From a virus: a DNA stretch of 39,797 bases. Location: positions 1 to 39,797 of IMG/VR virus record IMGVR_UViG_3300033981_001677; one strand, given 5' to 3'. Of the stretch, positions 1 through 6,159 are shown piece after piece. The number at the start of each line of letters is the position of its first letter. Position 1 is the stretch's first letter. A program made the translations under genes and the position numbers. Under the pieces are notes generated by a model, which ran no database searches, was not told the DNA's origin, and saw only the letters and a list, made by a program, of their open reading frames with translations.

Positions 1-346
1 AAACAAGTCCAATCACCACTGAAAACCATATTATCTCTGTGCCATATTCTGACATAGAAGAAGATTGCTTGGACAGCTCTCTTTCTGTTTCTTCACTATC
101 CGCTTGTGCATCGAGATAATCTTTATGAGCTTTGTCGTATTCCGATAAGATCTCTTTTTTTTCGATTAACTCTACGGAATTAATTGATTGTATTTGATCT
201 TTTAAAGTCTCGGTATTATTTCTTAAAGCGGCGTTCTGTTGCTCTAAATCAATAATTTTTTTGTCTAGGCCAGCAACTAGCTTATCAAACCTTTTTTTAT
301 TACGCCTCGAAAGAACAACTTCTTCCGTAGGCTCATCATTCGGCAT
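1..346 (-). CDS. Coiled-coil protein with C-terminal membrane segment (3' end cut by window)
   Basis: The frame opens with ATG at 346 (MPNDEPTEEVVLSRRNKKRF...) and runs off the left edge without a stop, giving 115 visible residues. After a basic patch (RRNKKR) come about 80 residues of heptad-rich, charged helix with Leu/Ile spacing typical of a coiled coil. A hydrophobic stretch (IIWFSVVIGLV) then begins at the edge and is probably a transmembrane helix. The start overlaps the end of the 4-Cys gene upstream by 11 bases, so the two are probably co-translated. A spanin-like, holin-accessory or structural role is possible, but no family is recognised. Confidence 0.6.
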   Translation of the reverse strand, partial: MPNDEPTEEVVLSRRNKKRFDKLVAGLDKKIIDLEQQNAALRNNTETLKDQIQSINSVELIEKKEILSEYDKAHKDYLDAQADSEETERELSKQSSSMSEYGTEIIWFSVVIGLV

Positions 347-689
347 CTGAATCATCATCTGAGCTATCATCTGCCTGTTTGCCGACGACGCCATCCGGTA
401 TAGCTGCTAATCTGCAGTAACCGCCTGGCTCAATTCTTCTTTTAACAATTTTACAAACGTAGTCTGATTCATGTAGCACGCAGTTTTCGCAGCGTACTCC
501 AATCTCATAATTTTCATTTTCTTCTCTTGGGACATAACCAACCCAAATACCATTTTTGTCTTTATCAGCTAATTTTCCATATTTTTTGGCGATACCCAAA
601 AGAGCGTCAGCAAAGTCTTTTTCTGCTGGGCTTAAAGCCGGAAGCTTATCTTCCATTTCTGATAAAAATTTATACATCTGATACTCCAT
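336..689 (-). CDS. Small four-cysteine (HiPIP-like) phage protein
   Basis: This 117-residue protein has an N-terminal helical half with a Lys/Asp-rich segment and a C-terminal cysteine module. The Cys pattern is C67-x2-C70-x8-C79-x12-C92, embedded in 'CENC...YVCKIV...PGGYCRL', and the tail is acidic. The spacing and the 'G-G-Y-C-R-L' ending resemble the small four-Cys proteins found in many tailed phages that look like high-potential iron-sulfur proteins. Whether this one binds iron-sulfur or zinc cannot be told. It is the first gene after a GTTACTATAA-type promoter motif at 707-718 and overlaps the coiled-coil gene downstream. Function is unknown. Confidence 0.7.
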   Translation of the reverse strand: MEYQMYKFLSEMEDKLPALSPAEKDFADALLGIAKKYGKLADKDKNGIWVGYVPREENENYEIGVRCENCVLHESDYVCKIVKRRIEPGGYCRLAAIPDGVVGKQADDSSDDDSDAE

Positions 690-706
690 TTTGATAGTTT
701 TATTTT

Positions 707-718
707 GTTTATAGTAAC
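707..718 (-). promoter_or_regulatory. Candidate promoter -10 region (GTTACTATAAAC)
   Basis: Minus-strand GTTACTATAAAC lies about 20 nt before the ATG at 689, in a 54-base gap. Near-identical motifs precede 5882, 7038, 12710, 13079, 36562 and 37604. No convincing -35 box is visible, so the call rests on recurrence. Confidence 0.45.
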
Positions 719-743
719 GGGTTTACCGCTATTTTGCGTTGGA

Positions 744-1538
744 TTATTGTTCTAAGCCATTAATTGGCTTAGAGTGTCCAGCTTCTACCTTAGTAAATTT
801 TATTTGCCCAGCATTAAAGCCACCCATTGAGCTATATGCGGTACATCTGTTGTCCCATATCACTAGATCTTTTTGTTCCCAAGTTAAGCTAAATATATTT
901 AACTTATCCTCAAAAAACGTGTCGCGAAGCTTATATATGTGCTTTTGCCATTTATCGTTATCTTTTCCTAAGGTATTTAACCCGCCGTAAAATATGCTTG
1001 GCTTTCCTGTCTCTGGATGTATTCTCCAAGAAGGGTGGCTATCTTGCTGCCCTATATCTTTTCTTTGAAGTGGGAATTTTGCAAGTCCTTCATCAAGCCA
1101 TCTAAACTTGATTTTAAGGATAAAGCTCATATCTTCTTCGCTGATCATATTATATACATTCTCAAGATTGACCCATTTTGTTTCACTCAACCCAGCTGAG
1201 TCACCAACGGAATTCATATAAATGCAGCTAATATTGCTGGGCTCTACATCTGAACAATTGTCCGTTTGCCATCTAACTAAGTAATCATCTTTTGATGGCA
1301 GTTTTCCATTTTTTTCTGTAAAATACTCAAAATTATCATCAAAGTTTTTATCGTATATTTTGACATCTTCTTCTTTTGAGAATAAAGAGCCAAGAGACTG
1401 CGATACAGATTTATCGCCAAAATCAATGTTTTTGAAAACTAGAACTTTATGATTTAAAAGGTCATTATAATAAGAATCGTATTTTTCTAAAATATCAGAA
1501 AAACTTACGTTATTGTATGTCTTGCCAAAACTGTTCAT
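744..1538 (-). CDS. TauD/TfdA-fold dioxygenase-like protein with altered iron-ligand positions
   Basis: The 264 residues show the TauD/TfdA layout: a first metal-motif region (RWQTDNC, residues 89-95), a central His-Pro segment (WRIHPETGKPSIFYGG, 171-186) and a C-terminal block (LVIWDNRCTAY, 225-235). In active family members the first motif is H-x-D and the last block carries the second His and an Arg for 2-oxoglutarate. Here the first position is Gln91 (with Asp93 kept), the distal His position is Tyr235, and the Arg region reads QIKFTKV. The fold call is reasonable; catalysis is doubtful. It is monocistronic-looking, with a 134-base leader that starts at an extended -10 box, and lies next to a second oxygenase gene. 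Confidence 0.65.
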   Translation of the reverse strand: MNSFGKTYNNVSFSDILEKYDSYYNDLLNHKVLVFKNIDFGDKSVSQSLGSLFSKEEDVKIYDKNFDDNFEYFTEKNGKLPSKDDYLVRWQTDNCSDVEPSNISCIYMNSVGDSAGLSETKWVNLENVYNMISEEDMSFILKIKFRWLDEGLAKFPLQRKDIGQQDSHPSWRIHPETGKPSIFYGGLNTLGKDNDKWQKHIYKLRDTFFEDKLNIFSLTWEQKDLVIWDNRCTAYSSMGGFNAGQIKFTKVEAGHSKPINGLEQ

Positions 1539-1666
1539 TCTACCAATTCTTTCTGTGCGAAATAATTACTTTAAAACCTATACAGACAAAAAAAGTGGAA
1601 AAAATTTTTTAGCCCAAAAGCAAATTTGAGTAAAACTTAAATTTACGAAATAGTTTTAAGACTTAT

Positions 1667-1675
1667 ATTATATCA
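1667..1675 (-). promoter_or_regulatory. Extended -10 promoter (TGATATAAT)
   Basis: A perfect extended -10 (TG-n-TATAAT) on the minus strand overlaps the stop codon of the oxygenase gene at 1673. It leads into the 134-base AT-rich leader of the 744-1538 gene. No -35 match is apparent, as is usual for extended -10 promoters. No ORF or clear hairpin was seen in 1539-1666. Confidence 0.45.
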
Positions 1676-2257
1676 CGAGTATTGAATTGAGTTCCATTTT
1701 TCTACCTTCCAAAAGGTAGTCGTAGCATAACGGTTGCCTGAAGTCACCTCGTTAACGCCGTGGGCATAGTTACCCCCTGCAGGGAAATAGATCATCATGC
1801 CAGCCTTAGGCGTAAAAGACAGATCGTACTGGCTAAAGAAAAGCTCCCCACCAGTATAATCATCGTTGTAATACATCGAGGTACTTAAGTCTCTCCATGA
1901 TTCACAAATCTTATCCGCATGCTCGTTCAAGTTTTGCCCAGTGGCATACTTAGTCAAGCTAGCTATTTCAGATCTAGCCACGCTGCAATCAAAAGTTTCT
2001 TCTAGGATAAGGGCAGCTTTATCCCTATAGGCTTGCATCAGGGTTGCTACTTCACCACTGAAATGAAGTGCCGCAAGAGGGAATTCATGCACGCCGTAGT
2101 CGCTGAGCTCAAAGTCGGCATTTTCTATATAGTTTCTTAAAGTAACTATATCTTCAGGAGATATAAAGTTCTCAAGAACATAGATATTTTTAACATCTTC
2201 TGGGTCAATTTCTAGGTCTTCTGAGCCCTCATAAATGTATCCACTTTTATTTTTCAT
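1673..2257 (-). CDS. 2OG-Fe(II) oxygenase, prolyl 4-hydroxylase-like
   Basis: This 194-residue protein, counted from the ATG at 2257, fits the compact 2-oxoglutarate/Fe(II) oxygenase domain of the prolyl 4-hydroxylase superfamily. The iron ligands are in place: H113-x-D115 (NEHADK) and H166 (YAHGVNEV), followed by R176 in NRYATTTFW, which would bind the 2OG carboxylate. GGELFF lies between them, as in the family. An upstream TTG at 2275 in the same frame is a less likely start; the ATG is preceded by TTAAGG. Such proteins are common in aquatic phages; the substrate (protein side chain or other) is unknown. It is divergent from the plus-strand zinc-finger gene at 2341. Confidence 0.85.
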   Translation of the reverse strand: MKNKSGYIYEGSEDLEIDPEDVKNIYVLENFISPEDIVTLRNYIENADFELSDYGVHEFPLAALHFSGEVATLMQAYRDKAALILEETFDCSVARSEIASLTKYATGQNLNEHADKICESWRDLSTSMYYNDDYTGGELFFSQYDLSFTPKAGMMIYFPAGGNYAHGVNEVTSGNRYATTTFWKVEKWNSIQYS

Positions 2258-2297
2258 CCTTAAATGATAGCACAAGTGTTTTCTTTTTGCACACCTG

Positions 2298-2308
2298 TTT
2301 ACTATTAA
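2298..2308 (+). promoter_or_regulatory. Candidate plus-strand promoter (TTTACTATTAA) with strong RBS downstream
   Basis: Plus-strand TTTACTATTAA resembles the recurring GTTACTATAA motif and lies about 33-43 nt before ATG 2341. A consensus ribosome site, GGAGG at 2330-2334, fixes the start 6 nt further on. Confidence 0.4.
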
Positions 2309-2340
2309 ACATAACTTTAATCAAAATACGGAGGTGCGTT

Positions 2341-2538
2341 ATGGCAGCGAAGAAGCCAAACAAGGTAAATTCTGGAACAGCGACAAAAGAAGCAGAGCGT
2401 CTAGGTAAAGCTACTATGTATATAGGCTACAAAACAGCCGGCTTTACCTGTCCAACTTGTAATAGGAACTTGATTAAAGGTATAATATATGAGCACAACT
2501 CTGAAATGTATTGCTCAAGAGGCTGCATAGCTAAGTAA
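2341..2538 (+). CDS. Small zinc-finger protein (plus strand)
   Basis: The 65-residue product has a basic N-terminus (MAAKKPNKVN) and four cysteines, C37-x2-C40 and C58-x3-C62 (TCPTC...YCSRGC), spaced like a small treble-clef or zinc-ribbon metal site. The ATG at 2341 is chosen because GGAGG sits 6 nt upstream; an in-frame ATG at 2287 has no such site. It is one of only three plus-strand genes in the window and is divergent from the oxygenase at 1673-2257. A 46-codon gene follows 18 bases downstream. The role is unknown; a small host-directed or nucleic-acid-binding protein is possible. Confidence 0.75.
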   Translation: MAAKKPNKVNSGTATKEAERLGKATMYIGYKTAGFTCPTCNRNLIKGIIYEHNSEMYCSRGCIAK

Positions 2539-2556
2539 AGAATAAAGGTAAGAGAA

Positions 2557-2697
2557 ATGAACGACCCAAAATTAGAAAATGATTTATTTATTCAAATAGA
2601 CGAGTCAATTGACCCTAAGTCTTTAGAAGAAAGATTGAAAGATCTTTGGAAAAAAGAAGAAGAATTTATGGATTCAATAAAGGAAGAATACAAGTAA
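2557..2697 (+). CDS. Small charged helical protein (plus strand)
   Basis: ATG at 2557 opens a 46-codon frame, MNDPKLENDLFIQIDESI...SIKEEYK, ending at TAA 2695-2697. A purine-rich GGTAAGAG ribosome site precedes the start. The product is acidic then Lys/Glu-rich, probably mostly helical, with no recognised domain. It follows the zinc-finger gene on the same strand by 18 bases and ends 6 bases before the convergent minus-strand holin-like gene, so it fits a small plus-strand two-gene operon. Function unknown. Confidence 0.6.
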   Translation: MNDPKLENDLFIQIDESIDPKSLEERLKDLWKKEEEFMDSIKEEYK

Positions 2698-2703
2698 ATT
2701 CTA

Positions 2704-2979
2704 TTATGAATCGCTAGATGCTTTTCTTGATTTCTTATCTACGCTATTAAATACTTCATTAATTTCTCTAGTGGACAATTTTCCATCATCTAAGAATGCC
2801 CTTGACAATCCTTCTATAACAACCGCAACACCGGCAATGCCAGCCATTAGCACAGCTTTGACAAGTGGAACCCCAGCTATACTTCCTGCTCCAATGACTC
2901 CAAGACCGGAAGCTGCAAATGTAGCAATGATTCTTAAGATGATATTTTTTATTTGTGACATGCCCTTATCCTCTTCCAT
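2704..2979 (-). CDS. Holin-like two-TM membrane protein
   Basis: The product is 91 residues from ATG 2979, or 85 from the in-frame ATG at 2961, which follows the ribosome-site-like AGAGGATAAGG. It has two hydrophobic, Gly/Ala-rich helices (IILRIIATFAASGLGVIGAG and VPLVKAVLMAGIAGVAVVIEG), then RAFLDDGKLSTREINEVF and a charged tail. This short two-helix plan with a 'DDGKL(T/S)' motif is seen in small phage membrane proteins annotated as holins. Its start overlaps the stop of the large surface-protein gene (TAATG), and the M15 endolysin lies 3.2 kb upstream in the same direction. Holin is the best guess. Confidence 0.6.
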   Translation of the reverse strand: MEEDKGMSQIKNIILRIIATFAASGLGVIGAGSIAGVPLVKAVLMAGIAGVAVVIEGLSRAFLDDGKLSTREINEVFNSVDKKSRKASSDS

Positions 2980-5882
2980 TAGTCTTCGTCCTTCTTTATC
3001 ATTACGTATACATAATGCACTACGAATGCAGATAACGTTGCTATTAGTGTGATCCTTCTAGTATCACCAGAAAGTGTTGCGAAAACGATCACACTTCCAG
3101 ATATAGTAAAAGCCATCGCTGCGGTTTCCCTTGAGAACTTTTTAACAAAGCCCCATGGACTGAATTTTTTGCTCATTGTACCCTCCTGGTATTTGAATAT
3201 GCTATTTTTTGTAAAGTTACCTTTTTCAGGGCCTTCAGGGCCCTCGATCTCAACTTCTTCTTCCTCTTCTTCTTCTTTTCTTCCAGCTGGCATGCCTTCG
3301 CCACCTGGCTTATTATTATTTGGACCACCGCCAGAACCAGAACCACCACCGAGTCCTCCTCCTGTTCCACCCATTGAAGCAGCTGCTGCAGCCAGTGCAG
3401 TTGTCGCTGCTATCATTGTCTTACGGGTTCCTACGTCGATACTAGAACCAACAGCAGTGTAATCGTCAAAGCCGTCACCATAGATGTCGACTTCTTGTTC
3501 TAGAGCTTCCTTAATGTCTTGCGGTGCGTCGGTAAGTGCTGCAGCCAATTCAGCTTCTTGTTCTGGCGTTACACTTGCTATATCCAACGAAGCAAAAACT
3601 TCTGTAGCTTGCTCTGGGGTTATGCTTTCCAAAACTTTAGGGCTTGCAGAAAGTTCAGCTGATTCATCTGCTGATATTTCGTTTTCCAGAATTGAATCAA
3701 CAGCTGCCGAGACTTGATCTTCGGTAACGGTCTCAGATTCAAAGACATTGACTAATTCAGAAAATTGTTCCTGGGTAAGAGGTTCATCTAAAACAGCGGA
3801 GATAATTGCATCAAACTTTTCGTCTGAAATTGGCTCGTCAAATACTGCGTCAAGTGCTGCGCTAAATTGCTCTACAGTCAAAGGCTCAGAGAATACGGCA
3901 TCAACCGCAGCAGAAAAGCTTTCATCAGACATAGGTCCATCAAACACAGAATCAATCACTGTTACAAACTGCTCATCGTTTAGGTCCTGTGACAGTAAAG
4001 AATCTACTACTGCAGTTAATTCTTCAGGTGTATTAGCCTCTGTGATAAGATCACCAACAGCATCTGCGAGTTCCCCGTTTGATAATGGACCGTCAAAAAT
4101 ATCTGCTACAGCAGCGTCTGCAGCATCTTGCACTTCTTCAGGAACTATAATATCTACTGGAGTGTCTTCTGGCTCTGGAGTAGGAACTGGATTTGGGTCT
4201 AGATCAGGGACTGAAACTGGAGTTTCATCTATTTCTGGAACAGAAACTGGACTTGGGTCTAAGTCAGGAATTGAAACAGTAGTATTTTCTGGTTCAGGTG
4301 TTGAAATTGGAGTTGGATCTAGTTCAGGTATTGAAACAGTAGTGTTTTCTGTTGGGATAGTTTCAATAGGAGGTAGAACAACCGCTGGTGCAGTAGTTGT
4401 TGTTGTCGTGCCTGTTGGTACTTGTGGGATTGTCGTTGTAGTAGTTGTTGTAGTAGTATAAGGCTCTGATGTTGTTACATCAGCAACTTCCTGAGGACCG
4501 TACAAACAGTTCCCTACTGCTTCGCCCACACATGGGGCGGTGCCTGCTTGAATCTTAAACCTTACAGGGCCATAACCGGTTTGGCCTGAAGTATTAATTG
4601 TATAAGTAGTGTTGGCAGCATATGTCCAAACTCCCCAACCACCAGACTCTGTATTGTTATCTAAATCATAAAAAAGAATATTGTACACATACGGCTGTGT
4701 GTTACTTGCGTTTGGTGCATCCCAATCTAATGTCACGCTTCCATCATCATTTTCTACAGCTGTTAAGTTTTGAATTGAGTTAAAATAAGGTGCAGTAGTT
4801 GTAGTTGTTGTATCTGGCACTGTTGTTGTTGTTGTTGTTGTTGTTGTAGTGGTTGTAGTAGTTGTAGTGGTTGTAGTGGTTGTAGTGGTCGGTGCTGGTT
4901 CAGTAGTGGTAGTTGGAGGAAGAGTTGGTGCTGTTTCGTTATTTGGCTCAACTCCGCCAAATGTTTCGCAAGATCCACCCTGAGTACACTTTTGCGTTGA
5001 TCCTATCTCGTCATCAACCATCAACACTGGAGGTAAACCTTGATCATCTAGGTTGAATGATGTAAAACCAAGTTTGTATGTTCCTGACACAGAGACTTCA
5101 TAAGTTGATACTTGCCAACCAGTAGCGCCGTAGGAGTTTGTTGAATAATCTCCTGTGCCTGGGTTTGTAAAGCCCAAAAGGGCATATGATTGTTCAAAGT
5201 TATTAACTGTAATTACTGGAGTTGATGCAACAGTGACAGGAGTAAGCGATGTTATAGAACCATCATTAAATGGAACATAGTCAGTCGCCATATAGTTCCA
5301 AGACATTGTGTAAACTACACCCGCAGTTAATTGAACTTCACGAGTAATCCATGCTGCATCGGTTGGATTACCACCGCCAAATCCAGCAGCAGTAGCCTGC
5401 TCTGCAAGCATGGTCTTAATTGCAGAGTTATCTGTTCCAGAAAGACCAAGTGCGGCGGTTGCTTGATTAAATGTTTGCTCACCTTTTGGTTGCAAAGCAA
5501 CAGCGTATGTTCCGCCATTTGGAGAAAATGTCCAGCTACCTGCAGCAACCGCTGAGGCATAGTATGGGTTCGGGCTGCCATTTGAAAGCGTTGGGCTTCC
5601 CATTGCGCCATTTGGACCATGAGTAAATGTCCTTGAGCCATTGAATATGGTTACTCCAGTGCCACCTCCGTTAATTGAACTCCCAAGGGTTCCTGTTTGT
5701 GATCCCCTTGACCAACCAGTAAAGGTGTTATCTTCAAATCCCGCATTTGGAATAGAAACAGAGCTGCCAGTAGCATTTGCCTGAAATCCAGCTGAAGTAA
5801 AAATTGAAACGGCTATCATAGGCACAAAAACCCATGCAGCCGAACGCGAAAAGGCCTTACTAATTTTTTTAAATATATTCAC
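2979..5882 (-). CDS. Giant secreted, membrane-anchored surface protein with Thr tracts, FnIII domain and repeats
   Basis: 967 residues start at GTG 5882, fixed by GGAGGGG just upstream. Domains in order: a basic N-terminus plus hydrophobic signal segment ending near residue 38 (FQANA); a 260-residue beta-rich domain beginning IPNAGFEDNTFTGWS, like DUF642/carbohydrate-binding jelly rolls; an almost pure Thr tract (about 332-355); a fibronectin type III-like domain (about 364-470, with LTAVENDDGSVTLDWDAP); a second Thr tract; Pro-rich 'P-(E/D)-L-D-P' repeats (about 500-580); five 17-residue helical repeats; a Gly-rich and then Glu-rich linker (about 868-876); and two C-terminal TM helices. It could be a virion fibre-like protein or one displayed on the infected cell. 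It sits between endolysin and holin-like genes. Confidence 0.8.
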   Translation of the reverse strand: MNIFKKISKAFSRSAAWVFVPMIAVSIFTSAGFQANATGSSVSIPNAGFEDNTFTGWSRGSQTGTLGSSINGGGTGVTIFNGSRTFTHGPNGAMGSPTLSNGSPNPYYASAVAAGSWTFSPNGGTYAVALQPKGEQTFNQATAALGLSGTDNSAIKTMLAEQATAAGFGGGNPTDAAWITREVQLTAGVVYTMSWNYMATDYVPFNDGSITSLTPVTVASTPVITVNNFEQSYALLGFTNPGTGDYSTNSYGATGWQVSTYEVSVSGTYKLGFTSFNLDDQGLPPVLMVDDEIGSTQKCTQGGSCETFGGVEPNNETAPTLPPTTTTEPAPTTTTTTTTTTTTTTTTTTTTTTTVPDTTTTTTAPYFNSIQNLTAVENDDGSVTLDWDAPNASNTQPYVYNILFYDLDNNTESGGWGVWTYAANTTYTINTSGQTGYGPVRFKIQAGTAPCVGEAVGNCLYGPQEVADVTTSEPYTTTTTTTTTIPQVPTGTTTTTTAPAVVLPPIETIPTENTTVSIPELDPTPISTPEPENTTVSIPDLDPSPVSVPEIDETPVSVPDLDPNPVPTPEPEDTPVDIIVPEEVQDAADAAVADIFDGPLSNGELADAVGDLITEANTPEELTAVVDSLLSQDLNDEQFVTVIDSVFDGPMSDESFSAAVDAVFSEPLTVEQFSAALDAVFDEPISDEKFDAIISAVLDEPLTQEQFSELVNVFESETVTEDQVSAAVDSILENEISADESAELSASPKVLESITPEQATEVFASLDIASVTPEQEAELAAALTDAPQDIKEALEQEVDIYGDGFDDYTAVGSSIDVGTRKTMIAATTALAAAAASMGGTGGGLGGGSGSGGGPNNNKPGGEGMPAGRKEEEEEEEVEIEGPEGPEKGNFTKNSIFKYQEGTMSKKFSPWGFVKKFSRETAAMAFTISGSVIVFATLSGDTRRITLIATLSAFVVHYVYVMIKKDED
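3693..3947 (-). repeat. Five tandem 17-residue (51-bp) repeats
   Basis: Within the giant surface protein, five consecutive 17-residue units follow the pattern (V/F)-x-(D/E)-x-P-x-(S/T)-x-(E/D)-x-F-(S/D)-A-(A/I)-(V/L)-D-A, for example VFDGPMSDESFSAAVDA. The first four are tightly conserved and the fifth is looser. Their DNA has diverged, so they are not recent copies. They probably form an acidic helical rod. Confidence 0.75.
4820..4889 (-). repeat. Thr-codon (ACN) microsatellite
   Basis: A run of about 23 Thr codons (mostly ACA and ACT on the minus strand, seen as GTT/GTA/GTG on the plus strand) encodes the pure Thr linker of the surface protein. At its right-hand part (about 4822-4847) GTT repeats nine times in a row, a tract prone to slippage in units of 3 that preserve frame. 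A shorter Thr-rich tract recurs around 4395-4460. Confidence 0.85.
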
Positions 5883-5903
5883 TGGACCCCTCCAATTATG
5901 TAC

Positions 5904-5915
5904 TGTTATAGTAAC
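5904..5915 (-). promoter_or_regulatory. Candidate promoter -10 region (GTTACTATAACA)
   Basis: Minus-strand GTTACTATAACA lies 22 nt before GTG 5882, between the hairpin at 5950-5981 and the GGAGGGG ribosome site. It matches the recurring motif at 707, 7061 and 37636. It would drive the giant surface protein and the holin-like gene. Confidence 0.5.
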
Positions 5916-5949
5916 AACTCATAATAAAAATTAGTCCATAGAAAGGGAA

Positions 5950-5981
5950 GAACCCCAGTAGAAATTAATCCACTGGGGTTC
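5950..5981 (-). terminator. Hairpin terminator after the lysis genes
   Basis: A perfect 10-bp stem, GAACCCCAGT/ACTGGGGTTC, with a 12-nt loop is followed on the minus strand by TTCCCTTTCT. The tail is only moderately U-rich, so this is a probable rather than certain intrinsic terminator. It separates the endolysin transcript from the surface-protein promoter. Confidence 0.65.
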
Positions 5982-6008
5982 TGCACCGGCCTCCGTAGCA
6001 AGGAGATT

Positions 6009-6017
6009 ATTATATCA
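6009..6017 (-). promoter_or_regulatory. Extended -10 promoter (TGATATAAT) upstream of a hairpin
   Basis: A perfect TG-n-TATAAT lies just past the stop of the 41-codon gene. Initiation about 7 nt on would give a roughly 60-nt RNA ending at the 5950-5981 hairpin, with no ORF inside. It is similar in arrangement to 7154-7162 and 36665-36673. Confidence 0.35.
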
Positions 6018-6023
6018 CATAGC

Positions 6024-6149
6024 TTAGTCTATATCTATCTCATCATCAAAGTCTTTTATAGTGTCAATAACAATATAGAATAGTGCTACTGGCATTGCAA
6101 ACATTGATAAAAAGATACTAAAAACTAAAATGTTTTTTAAAATACTCAC
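6024..6149 (-). CDS. Small single-TM protein downstream of endolysin
   Basis: GTG at 6149 opens a 41-codon frame, VSILKNILVFSIFLSMFAMP...KDFDDEIDID, ending at TAA 6024-6026. It has a basic N-terminus, one hydrophobic helix of about 22 residues and a strongly acidic tail, as in small phage membrane proteins. It starts 10 bases after the endolysin stop and ends before the terminator, so it shares that transcript. No strong ribosome site is visible and the GTG start weakens the call. Position suggests a lysis accessory (holin or antiholin), which is inference. Confidence 0.45.
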   Translation of the reverse strand: MSILKNILVFSIFLSMFAMPVALFYIVIDTIKDFDDEIDID

Positions 6150-6159
6150 TGATACCGTA

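Noticed and set aside
4395-4460. Thr tract as a CRISPR-like or VNTR regulatory array
   Set aside because: It is in frame and purely coding for Thr residues, with no spacer structure.
3049-4461. Long plus-strand frames opposite the giant surface protein
   Set aside because: Their Ser/Pro/Val-rich composition is the antisense of the Pro/Thr/Glu repeats; no ribosome site, and the minus-strand protein has clear domains.
4763-4978. Gln/Leu-rich minus-strand frame
   Set aside because: Out-of-frame reading of the Thr-codon tract inside the surface-protein gene.
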